Shown: positions 26,878 to 37,202 of the stretch, one piece after another
How the letters are laid out: every line of letters starts with the position of its first letter
Numbering within the stretch: position 1 is the stretch's first letter
NCBI GenBank assembly: GCA_934096715.1
Contig: CAKOMQ010000001.1
Location: 1 to 64,000, forward strand
DNA length: 64,000 nucleotides
From: an uncultured Bacilli bacterium
GTDB lineage: Bacteria; Bacillota_I; Bacilli_A; RF39; UBA660
Reading direction: 5' to 3'
Position numbers and translations under genes: made by a program
The notes under the pieces: generated by a model
What the model was told of the DNA's origin: nothing
What the model saw: only the letters and a program-made list of their open reading frames with translations
Databases searched by the model: none

Positions 26878-27624
26878 TCACTCTCCTGTTAAAATTTCAT
26901 ATCCATCTTCAGTTACAACAACCGTATGTTCAAAGTGAGCACTTGGTAATCCATCTTCTGTTTTAATAGTCCAATCATCATCTTCCATATAGATATGTCT
27001 AGTACCTAATGTCAACATTGGCTCAACAGCTATTACCATTCCACTTTTTAATATTGTTTTATCATTAGTCTTGTAATTAGGAACATCTGGATCTTCATGA
27101 ATATCAGTTCCAACTCCATGTCCAACTAATTCTCTTACAACACCCAAATTGTTTTCTTTTGCAAATGCTTCAATATGTGTACCAATTTCATTTAAATGAA
27201 CACCATCTCTTATAACACTTAATCCCTTATATAAAGATTCTTTTGTATTATTAACCAAATCAATAACTTCCTTCGATGCTTCTCCTACTATATAAGTATT
27301 TGCTGAATCACTATGATATCCTTTATAACAAACACCTATATCAACAGATACAACATCACCATTTTTAATAATTCTTGACTTACTAGGTATTCCATGTACT
27401 ACTTCATCATTAATTGAAATACATATACTTTTAGGATAACCTTCATAATTTAGAAATGATGGAGTACATCCATTTTTTCTGATAAATTTATCTGCAATAT
27501 CATTTAACTTAGAAGTAGAAATACCTGCTTTTAGGTTTTTTTCTACTTCTTTGTGTGTTAAATAATTAATATGACCAGCAAATTTAATTAACTCAATTTC
27601 TCGTTTGCTTTTTAAAACAATCAT
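26878..27624 (-). CDS. map: methionine aminopeptidase, type I
   Basis: 248-aa enzyme removing the N-terminal methionine from new proteins. Metal ligands are seen in [19 protein letters not shown] (two D), [12 protein letters not shown] (H), VIAVEPMLT (E) and [16 protein letters not shown] (E). Overlaps adk by 4 bp, in the spc operon as in Bacillus. Confidence 0.97.
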   Translation of the reverse strand: MIVLKSKREIELIKFAGHINYLTHKEVEKNLKAGISTSKLNDIADKFIRKNGCTPSFLNYEGYPKSICISINDEVVHGIPSKSRIIKNGDVVSVDIGVCYKGYHSDSANTYIVGEASKEVIDLVNNTKESLYKGLSVIRDGVHLNEIGTHIEAFAKENNLGVVRELVGHGVGTDIHEDPDVPNYKTNDKTILKSGMVIAVEPMLTLGTRHIYMEDDDWTIKTEDGLPSAHFEHTVVVTEDGYEILTGE

Positions 27625-28262
27625 TTTATTATCCCTTCAATTTCATTGGAAATTACACTAGACTCTTTATTAGCATTTATATAAACTAATTTATGTTGAT
27701 CATTATAAAACTCAATTAAAGGAGCAACATTAGATATATAATTATCAAATCTTACTTTAAAGGAATATTCATTATCGTCATCTCTTTTAATAAGAGAATC
27801 ACCACAATCATCACAAACATTATCTACTTTAGGTTTCATATTATCAAAGTAAATGTTATAAGACCTTCCACATTTACATGTAAGACGTCCTAATGATCTT
27901 TTAATTGCTGTGTCTAAATCTAAATCTAAATATATAACTATAAAATCTTTTATACCATATTTATCAAATATAATATTTAATTCCTTAGCTTGATTAATTG
28001 TTCTAGGAAAACCATCTAATATAAATGGTTTACCATTAATATTAGATAATCTCTTGTCAATTAATTTAATTACTAATTCATCGCTAACTAAATCTCCTTT
28101 AGAAATTATCTCACTAATTTCTTTTCCTAAATCTGATCCAGTAGCTATTTCACATCTTAACATATCACCAGTAGAAATATGATCATAACCTAGTGACATT
28201 AAATAATTGCTTTGTGTCCCTTTACCTGCAGCAGGTGGGGCAATAAATATTACACTTTTCAT
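27621..28262 (-). CDS. adk: adenylate kinase, zinc-type lid
   Basis: 213-aa adenylate kinase (ATP + AMP = 2 ADP). The long LID domain carries four cysteines, CKCG at about 131-134 and CDDC at about 149-152, which should bind zinc as in Gram-positive enzymes. The P-loop reads APPAAGKGTQ; the first glycine of the usual GxPGxGKGTQ is alanine, a rare change, while the GKGTQ core is intact. STGDMLR and DGFPRT (AMP site) are normal. Overlaps secY and map. Confidence 0.96.
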   Translation of the reverse strand: MKSVIFIAPPAAGKGTQSNYLMSLGYDHISTGDMLRCEIATGSDLGKEISEIISKGDLVSDELVIKLIDKRLSNINGKPFILDGFPRTINQAKELNIIFDKYGIKDFIVIYLDLDLDTAIKRSLGRLTCKCGRSYNIYFDNMKPKVDNVCDDCGDSLIKRDDDNEYSFKVRFDNYISNVAPLIEFYNDQHKLVYINANKESSVISNEIEGIIK

Positions 28263-29539
28263 CTAATCCTTTTTCTCTTTTCTTTATAACTGTTTGAAAG
28301 TAGTCTACTTTCTATTTGTCTATATGTTTCAATAGCAACACCTACAACAATCAATAATCCAGTACCACCAATAGATACACTAGATAATGATGGATTTGAT
28401 TTAAATATCATTTGAAAAACAACTGGGAACATTGCTAAAATTGCAAGTACTATACCACCAACAATAGTAATTTTACTAACTGATGTACTAATATATTTTT
28501 CAGTTTCTTCACCAGGTCTAATACCAGGAATGTATCCACCACGTTCTTTTAAATTCTTACTCATATCTTCTGGATTTAAAACCATAAATGTATAGAAATA
28601 AGAGAAGAACAATATTAATATAATATAAATTATCAAACCAGTTGGAGATGTATAACTAATATACTTTGTTATAAATTCTTGAGCTGAACTATTTTTTGTA
28701 AACGCCGCAACCATTGATGGAATAGTAAGTAATATTTGTGCAAATATTACTGGTATTACATTAGCAGCATTTAATTTAATTGGTAAATAACTTTGATTTG
28801 AACCATAAGCAGATGTAGTTCTATTAGCATATTGTATAGGAATTCTTCTTTCAGCTAATTGCATTACAATTACTCCTATAATAACTGCTATATAGATAAG
28901 TACAAATATACTAAATAGAGTTATACCAACACCAGTTGAATAAGCTCCATTTATAAATCCATTAAATGCTTTAGAAAATACATTTGGCATACTTTGAACT
29001 ATACCAGCCATGATAATCATTGACATACCATTACCAATACCATATTTTGTAATTTGATCTCCCATCCATAAACAGAAGCAAGTACCAGCAGTCATAATAA
29101 CTGAAAATCTAATAGTTTCAATTGTACTAGGATTTTTTAAATATAATACACATAACATATATCCTTGGATAAATGCTAATATAACTGCAGCATACCTATT
29201 AATCTTATTGATTTTTTGTCTACCAGTATAACCTTGTTCTTTTAACTCCTTAAAATATGGAATAACATCCATTTGAAGAAGTTGTGTAATAATGGATGCA
29301 GTGATGTATGGAGATACTCCAAGAGCAAATATTGAGAATGTTTGAAGTCCTCCACCACTCATCAAATCGAATATTTGTAGAGCTCCTAATTTAGAAACAA
29401 TATCATCTACAATAGAAACTCCAGGAACAGAAATACATGTTCCTAAACAAAATATTCCTAAACAAAACATTGTAAAATATATACGTTTTCTTATATCTTT
29501 GCCGGATTTTTTAAATAGTTGGGAAAACCCACGAAACAT
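28259..29539 (-). CDS. secY: protein translocase subunit SecY
   Basis: 426-aa integral membrane protein with about ten helices; the plug/pore region LGVSPYITASIITQLLQM and the cytoplasmic loop PGIRPGEETEKYI are typical. Forms the SecYEG channel. Follows rplO by one base and overlaps adk by 4 bp in the spc operon. Confidence 0.98.
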   Translation of the reverse strand: MFRGFSQLFKKSGKDIRKRIYFTMFCLGIFCLGTCISVPGVSIVDDIVSKLGALQIFDLMSGGGLQTFSIFALGVSPYITASIITQLLQMDVIPYFKELKEQGYTGRQKINKINRYAAVILAFIQGYMLCVLYLKNPSTIETIRFSVIMTAGTCFCLWMGDQITKYGIGNGMSMIIMAGIVQSMPNVFSKAFNGFINGAYSTGVGITLFSIFVLIYIAVIIGVIVMQLAERRIPIQYANRTTSAYGSNQSYLPIKLNAANVIPVIFAQILLTIPSMVAAFTKNSSAQEFITKYISYTSPTGLIIYIILILFFSYFYTFMVLNPEDMSKNLKERGGYIPGIRPGEETEKYISTSVSKITIVGGIVLAILAMFPVVFQMIFKSNPSLSSVSIGGTGLLIVVGVAIETYRQIESRLLSNSYKEKRKRIR

Positions 29540-29983
29540 CTAAATCACCTCAGCTTTACCGCCAGCAGCTTCTATTTTAGTAACTGCCTTTGATGAAAAT
29601 CTATGAGCACTAACATTTAGTTTCTTATCTAATTCACCATTAGCAAGAATCTTAATGCCACATAGACTGTTTTTAATAATTCCTCTTTCCTTTAAAATTT
29701 CTGGAGTAACTGTATCTCCATCATTGAAGAACTTATTTAAATCAGCTAAATTAATAGTAGCAAATTCAGTTCTAAATCTTTTATTGTTAAATCCCCTTTT
29801 AGGTAATCTTCTATATAAAGGAGATTGTCCACCTTGGAACCATGCAGGAATTGAAGCACCACTTCTAGATTTTTGACCTTTTTGTCCTCGAGTAGATGTT
29901 TTACCCATTCCACTTCCTGGTCCACGACCAACTCTTTTTATTCTTTTATATTCTGTAGATTTTGGTAAATTCTCTAATTTCAT
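29540..29983 (-). CDS. rplO: 50S ribosomal protein L15
   Basis: L15 of 147 aa from the ATG giving MKLENLPK; a nine-residue upstream extension would run into rpsE. The glycine-rich N-terminus (RVGRGPGSGMGKTSTRGQ) is typical. It starts directly after rpsE, leaving no space for rpmD (L30), which normally lies between them. Confidence 0.97.
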   Translation of the reverse strand: MKLENLPKSTEYKRIKRVGRGPGSGMGKTSTRGQKGQKSRSGASIPAWFQGGQSPLYRRLPKRGFNNKRFRTEFATINLADLNKFFNDGDTVTPEILKERGIIKNSLCGIKILANGELDKKLNVSAHRFSSKAVTKIEAAGGKAEVI

Positions 29984-29984
29984 A

Positions 29985-30506
29985 TTATAATTCCTCCACA
30001 TTTTTGCCACGTAGTGCTGCGATTTGTTCTGGAGTTCTTTGAGATTGTAAAGCTTTTAATGTAGCTTTAGCAACATTAACTTGAGTATTAGCTCCTAAAC
30101 TTTTTGCAACAATATCTTTAACGCCAGCAAGTTCTAATACAGCACGAGCTGCACCACCAGCGATAATTCCGCGACCTTCTTTAGCAGGTTTTAATAATAC
30201 TACTGCTCTACCAACTTTTTCAGTTTGGTCATGAGAAATAGTTCTATTATCTATTAAATTAATCTTTACAACATTCTTGTTAGCAGCTGTGATAGCCTTC
30301 TTAATAGCTTCAGCTACTTCATTTGACTTACCAGTACCGATACCAACTAAGCCTTTTCTATTACCAACAGCAACATCAGCTTTAAAACGGAAATGTCTTC
30401 CACCTTTAGTAACCTTAGTTACTTTTGATATTGATATAACTTTTTCTTCTAGAAGATTTTTCTTAACATCAAATTTTTTTCTATTGTTATTTCTTTTATT
30501 TTCCAT
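29985..30506 (-). CDS. rpsE: 30S ribosomal protein S5
   Basis: S5 of 173 aa with KGGRHFRFKADVAVG and VLELAGVKDIVAKSLGANT. Normal length. The stop is one base from the rplO start. Confidence 0.98.
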   Translation of the reverse strand: MENKRNNNRKKFDVKKNLLEEKVISISKVTKVTKGGRHFRFKADVAVGNRKGLVGIGTGKSNEVAEAIKKAITAANKNVVKINLIDNRTISHDQTEKVGRAVVLLKPAKEGRGIIAGGAARAVLELAGVKDIVAKSLGANTQVNVAKATLKALQSQRTPEQIAALRGKNVEEL

Positions 30507-30517
30507 TATTAAACCTC

Positions 30518-30874
30518 CTAAATCTCTAATCCAGCTTCTCTAGCAGCATCTGCAAGAGCACTAACTCTACCATGATATAAATAACCACCACGGTCGAAAA
30601 CAACTTTATTAATCTTTGCTTTCTTACATTTTTTAGCAATATCTTCACCAACTAATTTAGCAGCTTCAATATTACCACCGTTTTTAATTTTTAATTCACG
30701 ACTTGAAGAAGAAACTAAAGTTTTTCCATTAACATCATCGATTACTTGAACATATATACCAGTATTAGATCTAAAAACATTAAGTCTAGGTAATTCTGGA
30801 GTTCCACTAATATTTTTTCTTACTCTCTTATGTCTAATTAGACGAGCATCATTCTTTGATTGTTTACTTATCAT
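30518..30874 (-). CDS. rplR: 50S ribosomal protein L18
   Basis: L18 of 118 aa, a 5S rRNA-binding protein. [15 protein letters not shown] and the C-terminal [20 protein letters not shown] are typical. Spacing of 11 bp on both sides. Confidence 0.98.
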   Translation of the reverse strand: MISKQSKNDARLIRHKRVRKNISGTPELPRLNVFRSNTGIYVQVIDDVNGKTLVSSSSRELKIKNGGNIEAAKLVGEDIAKKCKKAKINKVVFDRGGYLYHGRVSALADAAREAGLEI

Positions 30875-30885
30875 ACTTTACCTCC

Positions 30886-31422
30886 TTATGCCGCTTTCTT
30901 TCCTTCTTTACGACGAATATGTTCACCTTTATAACGAATACCTTTTCCTTTATAAGGTTCAGGCTTTCTTATTTTACGTATATTAGCCGCAAATTCAGAT
31001 ACTGATTGCTTATCTATACCATGAATAGTTATTTCAGTATTACTTTCTTGAGTAACAGAAAGTCCTTCTGGTACAATAACTTCCACTGGATTAGAATAAC
31101 CAGCACTAACAGTAATTTTATTTCCTTGAACATTAAATCTGTAACCAACACCAACGGTTTCAAGACCTTTAGAATAACCAGTGCTTACACCAATCATCAT
31201 ATTATTGATTAAAGAATTAGTAGTTCCTTGAAATACATTAGCTTCTTTATTATCTTTGCTTTTCTTAGTAATTACAGCATTGTCTACAACTGCTACTTCA
31301 ACTAAAGGATTAACAACTATACTTAGTTCTCCTTTAGATCCTTTAACTAAAACATTATTATTTTCAACATTAATAGTTACGCCTTCTGGTATAACCAACT
31401 TTCTTTCGCCAATTCTACTCAT
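30886..31422 (-). CDS. rplF: 50S ribosomal protein L6
   Basis: L6 of 178 aa from the ATG giving MSRIGERKLVIP; the six-residue upstream extension overlaps the spacer to rpsH and is not family-like. The C-terminal signature PEPYKGKGIRYKGE is intact. Confidence 0.98.
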   Translation of the reverse strand: MSRIGERKLVIPEGVTINVENNNVLVKGSKGELSIVVNPLVEVAVVDNAVITKKSKDNKEANVFQGTTNSLINNMMIGVSTGYSKGLETVGVGYRFNVQGNKITVSAGYSNPVEVIVPEGLSVTQESNTEITIHGIDKQSVSEFAANIRKIRKPEPYKGKGIRYKGEHIRRKEGKKAA

Positions 31423-31433
31423 AAGATATTTCC

Positions 31434-31832
31434 TTACCAAATATAGGCAAGTACTTCGCCTCCTAACTTAGCATTTCTAGCTTCTTTATCAGTCATTAAG
31501 CCCTTAGATGTAGAAATAATAGCAATTCCTAACCCATTAAGTACACGAGGAAGTTCGTCTGCTTTAGCATAAACTCTAAGTCCAGATTTACTGATTCTTT
31601 TAAGACCAACTATAACTCTTTCCTTTTTAGGACCATACTTAAGTGTTAAAGTTAATTTATCACCTTTAGTACCTTTTTCATAATTAAATTCTTCTATATA
31701 TCCTTCACGTTTTAATATTTCAGCAATTCCTAATGTCATTTTAGTACCAATAACTTCAACAGTTGGATACTTCATGATATTAGCATTACGAATACGTGTT
31801 AACATATCAGCTATTTTATCTTGTACAAACAT
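31434..31832 (-). CDS. rpsH: 30S ribosomal protein S8
   Basis: S8 of 132 aa from the ATG giving [17 protein letters not shown]. The C-terminal [18 protein letters not shown] is the family signature. Binds 16S rRNA helix 21. Confidence 0.98.
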   Translation of the reverse strand: MFVQDKIADMLTRIRNANIMKYPTVEVIGTKMTLGIAEILKREGYIEEFNYEKGTKGDKLTLTLKYGPKKERVIVGLKRISKSGLRVYAKADELPRVLNGLGIAIISTSKGLMTDKEARNAKLGGEVLAYIW

Positions 31833-31843
31833 TTTCTTCCTCC

Positions 31844-32029
31844 TTACCAACTAGATTTCTTTACACCAGGTAATTTGCCTTCATTTGCTAGTTCTCTAAA
31901 ACAAATACGACATAATTTGAATTTTCTTAGTACACCATGTGGTCTACCACATCTTTCGCATCTTGTATATTCACGAACTGCAAATTTTGGTTTTCTTTTA
32001 TTTTTAACAACCATACTTTTTCTAGCCAT
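31844..32029 (-). CDS. rpsN: 30S ribosomal protein S14, zinc type
   Basis: S14 of 61 aa, short zinc-binding form with CERCGRPHG and LCRIC (two CxxC pairs). The basic start [16 protein letters not shown] is typical. Confidence 0.98.
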   Translation of the reverse strand: MARKSMVVKNKRKPKFAVREYTRCERCGRPHGVLRKFKLCRICFRELANEGKLPGVKKSSW

Positions 32030-32037
32030 AATTACAC

Positions 32038-32577
32038 CTAACCTTTAAATGGCATCCCAAATGCCTTAAGTAGTGATCTTGCTTCGTCATTACTTTTAGC
32101 TGTAGTAACGATAACAATATCCATACCCCTAATTTTATAAACATTATCATATTCAATTTCTGGGAAAATTAATTGTTCTTTAATACCTAATGTATAATTA
32201 CCATGTCCATCAAATGCATGAGCATTAATACCACGGAAATCTCTAACACGAGGTAAATCAATTTTAATTAATTTTTCTAGAAAAGCATACATCTTTTCTC
32301 CTCTTAATGTAACTTTTACACCAACAGGTTGACCTTCACGAAGTTTAAATCCAGCAATAGATTTACGAGCTTTTGTTACAACAGGTTTTTGACCAGTTAT
32401 TAATTCTAAATCATTTAGAGCAGCAGTAATAAACTTATCATCTTTACTTCCTTCTCCAACACCCATATTTATAACAATTTTTTCTAATTTAGGAACTTCC
32501 ATTACACTTTTGTAATTAAATTCTTTAACTAAATTGCTTTTAATAGTTTCATCATATAACTTTTTAAAATTACTCAT
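32038..32577 (-). CDS. rplE: 50S ribosomal protein L5
   Basis: L5 of 179 aa with [15 protein letters not shown], the [19 protein letters not shown] loop and the closing [12 protein letters not shown]. Binds 5S rRNA. Confidence 0.98.
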   Translation of the reverse strand: MSNFKKLYDETIKSNLVKEFNYKSVMEVPKLEKIVINMGVGEGSKDDKFITAALNDLELITGQKPVVTKARKSIAGFKLREGQPVGVKVTLRGEKMYAFLEKLIKIDLPRVRDFRGINAHAFDGHGNYTLGIKEQLIFPEIEYDNVYKIRGMDIVIVTTAKSNDEARSLLKAFGMPFKG

Positions 32578-32585
32578 ATTACCAC

Positions 32586-32867
32586 CTATTTAGATTCTTT
32601 CTTAGTAGTTTTCTTTTCTACTTTATCTTTTTTTGCTGTTTTTTTAACTTCTTCTATTTTTTTAACATTTGAAACATGAATAGGCATTTCAATATCGAAT
32701 ATTCCGCCTTGATCATTATTTCCTCTAGGTTTAACATGTCTTTTAGCAATATTAATGCCTTCAACAACAACCTTATTATCATTTTTTAAAGTTTTAAGAA
32801 CTTTACCAGTTTTACCTTTATCTTTACCTGTAAGTATTAGTACAGTATCATTAATTTTTATTTTCAT
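32586..32867 (-). CDS. rplX: 50S ribosomal protein L24
   Basis: L24 of 93 aa: KOW motif [17 protein letters not shown] at the N-terminus and a lysine-rich tail (about 75-93) that is shorter on conserved residues than usual and replaces part of the normal C-terminus. Confidence 0.96.
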   Translation of the reverse strand: MKIKINDTVLILTGKDKGKTGKVLKTLKNDNKVVVEGINIAKRHVKPRGNNDQGGIFDIEMPIHVSNVKKIEEVKKTAKKDKVEKKTTKKESK

Positions 32868-32875
32868 ATATCCTC

Positions 32876-33244
32876 CTATAATACCTCAGGTGCTAAAGAT
32901 ATAATCTTCATGTAATCTTTTTCACGAAGTTCTCTAGCAACTGGTCCTAGTACTCTTGTACCAATTGGAGATTTATCATCTTTAATAAGTACACAAGCAT
33001 TATCACCAAATTTGATATATGAACCATCATTTCTTCTAACACCTTGTACACTTCTAACGATAACAGCTTTAACAACTTTTCCTTTAGGAATATTACTATT
33101 AGGAATAGCTTTTTTTACTGTTCCAACTACAACATCTCCAATATTAGCATACTTAACTTTACTTCCACCAAGAACTCTTATTACAAGTAATTCTCTAGCT
33201 CCAGTATTGTCAGCAACTTTTAATCTAGATTCTTGCATTACCAT
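32876..33244 (-). CDS. rplN: 50S ribosomal protein L14
   Basis: L14 of 122 aa, with [20 protein letters not shown] and the closing [14 protein letters not shown]. The length is exactly that of the family, supporting the start at 33244. Confidence 0.98.
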   Translation of the reverse strand: MVMQESRLKVADNTGARELLVIRVLGGSKVKYANIGDVVVGTVKKAIPNSNIPKGKVVKAVIVRSVQGVRRNDGSYIKFGDNACVLIKDDKSPIGTRVLGPVARELREKDYMKIISLAPEVL

Positions 33245-33255
33245 AGTACTACCTC

Positions 33256-33525
33256 CTAAAGAACTACAGCCTTAGATACAACTGAAACTAATTCATAATT
33301 TTTAGTTTTAGAAATTGGTTTAGTCATTCTAATTTTAACTGTATCTCCTATTTTTGCTTCATTTTTTTCATCATGTGCTCTATATTTCTTAGAATATTTA
33401 ACACGTTTACTATATAAAGGATGACGTCTGTAAGTTTCAACTAAAACTGTAATAGTTTTATCATTTTTATCACTTACAACTTTTCCGATTAATTCAACAT
33501 TTCTCTTATCTTCAGTCTTAGTCAT
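33256..33525 (-). CDS. rpsQ: 30S ribosomal protein S17
   Basis: S17 of 89 aa with [17 protein letters not shown] and KYRAHDE. Overlaps rpmC by 8 bp. Confidence 0.98.
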   Translation of the reverse strand: MTKTEDKRNVELIGKVVSDKNDKTITVLVETYRRHPLYSKRVKYSKKYRAHDEKNEAKIGDTVKIRMTKPISKTKNYELVSVVSKAVVL

Positions 33526-33727
33526 TGTCCTTACCTCCGTTTAATTCTCTTTCTCTTAATATAGTTTTCATTTTTGCAACATTTTTTCTTAATGTTCTTA
33601 GTTCCATCGGTTTTTCTAAAGTACCATTAGCTTGTTGCATTCTTTTTGTGAATAATTCTTCTTTTGTTTCTTTGATTTTAGCTTTTAATTCTTGATCATT
33701 CATTTTTCTAATATCTTTAATATCCAC
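33518..33727 (-). CDS. rpmC: 50S ribosomal protein L29
   Basis: L29 of 69 aa, helical hairpin with [18 protein letters not shown] and [13 protein letters not shown]. It begins 2 bp after rplP. Confidence 0.97.
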   Translation of the reverse strand: MDIKDIRKMNDQELKAKIKETKEELFTKRMQQANGTLEKPMELRTLRKNVAKMKTILRERELNGGKDND

Positions 33728-33729
33728 AA

Positions 33730-34143
33730 TTATTCACCATCCTTACTTACAAATTTACATTTGATTGGTAATTTGTGACTAGCAAGTCTGAATGCTTCAC
33801 GAGCAACTTCCTCACTAACACCCTTAACTTCAAACATAATTTTACCTTCTTTAACAACTGCAACCCATTGTTCAACAGCTCCCTTACCTTTTCCTTGACG
33901 AGTTTCAAGTGGTTTTTTAGTTAATGGTAAGTGTGGAAAAATATTAATAAATACTTTACCACCACGTTTCATATAACGAGTCATTGCAATACGTGCAGCT
34001 TCAATTTGACGAGCACTAATCCATGCACCTTCTTGAGCCATAAGTCCATATTCACCATAATGAAGTTCTGTATTTCCTTTTGCTCTTCCTTCATAAGTTA
34101 ATCTATGTGATTTTCTATATTTAGTTTTCTTTGGCATTAACAT
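33730..34143 (-). CDS. rplP: 50S ribosomal protein L16
   Basis: L16 of 137 aa with [31 protein letters not shown] and the [14 protein letters not shown] loop near the tRNA path. Overlaps rpsC by 23 bp; the start two residues downstream (MPKKTKYRK) is an equally good choice. Confidence 0.97.
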   Translation of the reverse strand: MLMPKKTKYRKSHRLTYEGRAKGNTELHYGEYGLMAQEGAWISARQIEAARIAMTRYMKRGGKVFINIFPHLPLTKKPLETRQGKGKGAVEQWVAVVKEGKIMFEVKGVSEEVAREAFRLASHKLPIKCKFVSKDGE

Positions 34144-34798
34144 GGTTTTTAGCCTCCTTTACAACTTTTTTTGCTGGAATTACTTCATCTTTATATATCC
34201 ATACCTTTACACCGATTTTTCCGTAAGTTGTATCAGCTTCTGATTGAGCATAATCAATATCTGCTCTTAATGTATGAAGTGGAACAGTTCCTTCAGTATA
34301 ACCTTCACTTCTAGCCATTTCAACACCATTAAGTCTTCCAGAAACTAAAGTTTTAATTCCTTTAGCTCCAGCTTTCATAGTATTTCTAATAGCTCTTTTT
34401 TGAGCAGAACGGAAAGGTGCTCTATTTTCAATTTGCATTGCGATATTATCAGCAACTAATTTTGCGTTTAAATCAGGATTCTTTTCTTCAACGATGTTAA
34501 TATAGATATCTTCTTTAACTAGAGCAGAAATTTTCTTTCTAAGTTTTTCGATATCTTCTCCACCACGTCCAATAATAACACCTGGTTTAGCAGTTCTTAG
34601 AGTAATATCAACTCTATTTTTCTTTCTTTCAATAATTACAGAAGAAACGGCAGCATCTTTAAGATTTTTAGCAATAAACTTACGAATCTTTAAATCTTTA
34701 TTAAGTTTATCAGCATAATCACTACCAGCATACCATTTTGATTCCCAATCTTTATTGATACCTAAACGATATCCTATTGGATTAACCTTTTGTCCCAT
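34121..34798 (-). CDS. rpsC: 30S ribosomal protein S3
   Basis: S3 of 225 aa: KH domain with [20 protein letters not shown] and a C-terminal domain with [15 protein letters not shown]. Lines the mRNA entry channel. Stop of rplV and start here share a base. Confidence 0.98.
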   Translation of the reverse strand: MGQKVNPIGYRLGINKDWESKWYAGSDYADKLNKDLKIRKFIAKNLKDAAVSSVIIERKKNRVDITLRTAKPGVIIGRGGEDIEKLRKKISALVKEDIYINIVEEKNPDLNAKLVADNIAMQIENRAPFRSAQKRAIRNTMKAGAKGIKTLVSGRLNGVEMARSEGYTEGTVPLHTLRADIDYAQSEADTTYGKIGVKVWIYKDEVIPAKKVVKEAKNHVNAKEN

Positions 34799-35148
34799 TA
34801 TGCTTCTTCTCCTTCCTTATTATCTGTTACCACAACTGTAATGTGGCTTGTTCTCTTATCATGTCTATCAACATTTCCACGACTTGCAAACTTAATTCTT
34901 TTTAAAGTTCTTCCTGGATTAATGTAACATTCTTTAATTACTAAATCATTTTCATTAGCGCCATTATTATTAACAGCATTACTAATTGCAGAATTTAGAA
35001 CTTTTAAAATAAGTGGACTAGCTTTAGTATTAGTTACTTCAAGAATAGCTCTTGCAGTTTTAACATCTTTTCCTCTTACTAAATCTAAAGTCATTCTTGC
35101 AAGACGAGGTTTAATCATAGCATTTTTATGTATTGCATAAGCTTCCAT
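34798..35148 (-). CDS. rplV: 50S ribosomal protein L22
   Basis: L22 of 116 aa. Its beta-hairpin loop region [21 protein letters not shown] reaches the exit tunnel. The acidic C-terminus NKEGEEA is short. Confidence 0.98.
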   Translation of the reverse strand: MEAYAIHKNAMIKPRLARMTLDLVRGKDVKTARAILEVTNTKASPLILKVLNSAISNAVNNNGANENDLVIKECYINPGRTLKRIKFASRGNVDRHDKRTSHITVVVTDNKEGEEA

Positions 35149-35159
35149 TTAAATACCTC

Positions 35160-35423
35160 CTATTTATTTCCAGCATGACCAGTAAACTTACGAGTTTGTG
35201 AAAACTCTCCAAGTTTATGTCCTACCATTTCTTCAGTTACATAAACAGGAATAAATTCTTTTCCATTATGAACTGCAAAAGTATGTCCTACAAATTCAGG
35301 AAAAATTGTACTTCTTCTTGACCATGTTTTAATAACTGTTTTTTTATTTTCTTCATTTAATTTATTAACCTTATTCATTAATGACTTTTCAACATAAGGT
35401 CCTTTTTTTAAACTTCTTGCCAT
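35160..35423 (-). CDS. rpsS: 30S ribosomal protein S19
   Basis: S19 of 87 aa with the conserved [20 protein letters not shown] and [14 protein letters not shown]. Begins 8 bp after rplB. Confidence 0.98.
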   Translation of the reverse strand: MARSLKKGPYVEKSLMNKVNKLNEENKKTVIKTWSRRSTIFPEFVGHTFAVHNGKEFIPVYVTEEMVGHKLGEFSQTRKFTGHAGNK

Positions 35424-35431
35424 AAGTTCAC

Positions 35432-36268
35432 CTATTTTCCTTTTCTTCTACTGATAATTAATCTATCAGAAGTTTTCTTAGATTTACGAGTCTTATGACC
35501 AAGGGCTGGTTTACCCCAAGGAGTCATTGGACTCTTACGTCCGATTGGTGCACGACCTTCACCACCACCATGTGGGTGATCATTAGGGTTCATTACACTA
35601 CCTCTGTTAGTTGGACGAATTCCCATGTGTCTTTTACGTCCAGCTTTTCCTAAATTAACTAGACTATAATCTTCATTACCAACTGTACCTACTGTTGCAT
35701 AGCATACTCCAAGTATTTTTCTTGTTTCTCCTGATTGAAGACGAACAATAACATATTTTCCATCTCTACCAAGGATTTGAGCACTTGCACCAGCAGCTCT
35801 ACATAATTCAGCACCCTTACCAGGCTTTAATTCGATATTATGAATTGTTGTACCTACAGGTATTTTTTCAAGTGGTAAAGCATTACCAACTTTAATATCA
35901 GATTCAGGTCCATTTTCAATAATCATACCAACTTTTAAACCACTTGGCGCTATTATATATCTCTTTTCACCATCTTTATAGTTTATTAATGCTATATTAG
36001 CATTTCTATTTGGATCATATTCAATTGTAGCTACACGTCCAGTAATACCAGTCTTATCTCTTTTAAAATCAATAACACGATATTTCTTAGTAGCTCCACC
36101 ACCAATATGACGAACAGTCATTTTACCTTGATTATTACGTCCACCACTTTTGCCTTTAGTCTTAATTAAAGATTTAGTAGGATTATTTCCTATTGTTAAT
36201 TCTTCATTAACTAAAGTAGTCATACCTCTACGACCATTAGTCGTTGGTTTATAATGTTTTATTGCCAT
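35432..36268 (-). CDS. rplB: 50S ribosomal protein L2
   Basis: L2 of 278 aa. The C-terminal [18 protein letters not shown], which sits near the peptidyl-transferase centre, is intact, including the histidine of HGGGEGR. Confidence 0.98.
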   Translation of the reverse strand: MAIKHYKPTTNGRRGMTTLVNEELTIGNNPTKSLIKTKGKSGGRNNQGKMTVRHIGGGATKKYRVIDFKRDKTGITGRVATIEYDPNRNANIALINYKDGEKRYIIAPSGLKVGMIIENGPESDIKVGNALPLEKIPVGTTIHNIELKPGKGAELCRAAGASAQILGRDGKYVIVRLQSGETRKILGVCYATVGTVGNEDYSLVNLGKAGRKRHMGIRPTNRGSVMNPNDHPHGGGEGRAPIGRKSPMTPWGKPALGHKTRKSKKTSDRLIISRRKGK

Positions 36269-36281
36269 ACTTTAAATCCTC

Positions 36282-36557
36282 CTATAAATCTATTGAAGAG
36301 CCAGATTCTAAAGTAACCATTGCTTTCTTAAAAGTTTTAGTTTTACCTTCATATCTTCCTACTCTTCTACTTTTAGCCTTAGTATTTAATGTATTTACAC
36401 TTTTTACTTTAACACCAAAAGCTTCTTCAACAGCACGTTTAATGTCTTCTTTTGTAGCGCTTTTAACGCATTTGAATGTATAAACGTTATTTTGTCTATC
36501 ATACATTGATTTTTCAGTAATTACTGGCGCTAGAATAATATCACTATAATGTTTCAT
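36282..36557 (-). CDS. rplW: 50S ribosomal protein L23
   Basis: L23 of 91 aa at the tunnel exit, docking site for SRP and trigger factor. ILAPVITEKSMYDRQNN and AFGVKVKSVNT are typical. Confidence 0.97.
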   Translation of the reverse strand: MKHYSDIILAPVITEKSMYDRQNNVYTFKCVKSATKEDIKRAVEEAFGVKVKSVNTLNTKAKSRRVGRYEGKTKTFKKAMVTLESGSSIDL

Positions 36558-37180
36558 TATTTAATCGCCTCCTCAATTGATGCTACTGCATCTTTTTCTA
36601 CTACTAATACATCAGCATTAACGATATCATAGCAGTTAATTTCGTTCGCCATAAGAACTAGAACATTTCCTAAGTTTCTTGTAGCCATATATAAGTTTTC
36701 ATTATCTTCTTTTGTAACAAATAATATTTTTCCACTTAACTTTAATGTTTCTAAAATTGTTGTAATTTCCTTAGTTTTTAAACTATTTAGTTTAATTTCA
36801 TCTAAAACTAACAAATCTTTTTCTTTAGCTTTATAAGTTAAAGCAGTTTTAAGAGCAAGTACTCTTTCTTTCTTATTAATTTTGAAAGTAAAGCTTTTTG
36901 GATTAACACCAAATGGTATTCCACCACCACGCCATTGAGTAGCTCTAATACTTCCTTGACGAGCACGTCCTGTTCCTTTTTGTTTCCAAGGTTTTCTTCC
37001 ACCACCTGAAACTTCGCTTCTAGTCTTAGTTTTACGAGTACCTTGGCGCATACTGTCTAATTGTAACTTAATCATTTTTTTAAGGCATAAATCATTAGTT
37101 TCAATATTCCATACATTATCGTTTAATGTAATATCTCCAACTTTTTCGCCTTTAATATTTTTAACACTTATTTTTGTCAT
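36557..37180 (-). CDS. rplD: 50S ribosomal protein L4
   Basis: L4 of 207 aa with the extended loop RPWKQKGTGRARQGS-like segment (KPWKQKGTGRARQGSIRA) that lines the tunnel. Shares a base with rplW. Confidence 0.98.
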   Translation of the reverse strand: MTKISVKNIKGEKVGDITLNDNVWNIETNDLCLKKMIKLQLDSMRQGTRKTKTRSEVSGGGRKPWKQKGTGRARQGSIRATQWRGGGIPFGVNPKSFTFKINKKERVLALKTALTYKAKEKDLLVLDEIKLNSLKTKEITTILETLKLSGKILFVTKEDNENLYMATRNLGNVLVLMANEINCYDIVNADVLVVEKDAVASIEEAIK

Positions 37181-37202
37181 TTCAAACTTTCCTTTCTAAA
37201 GC

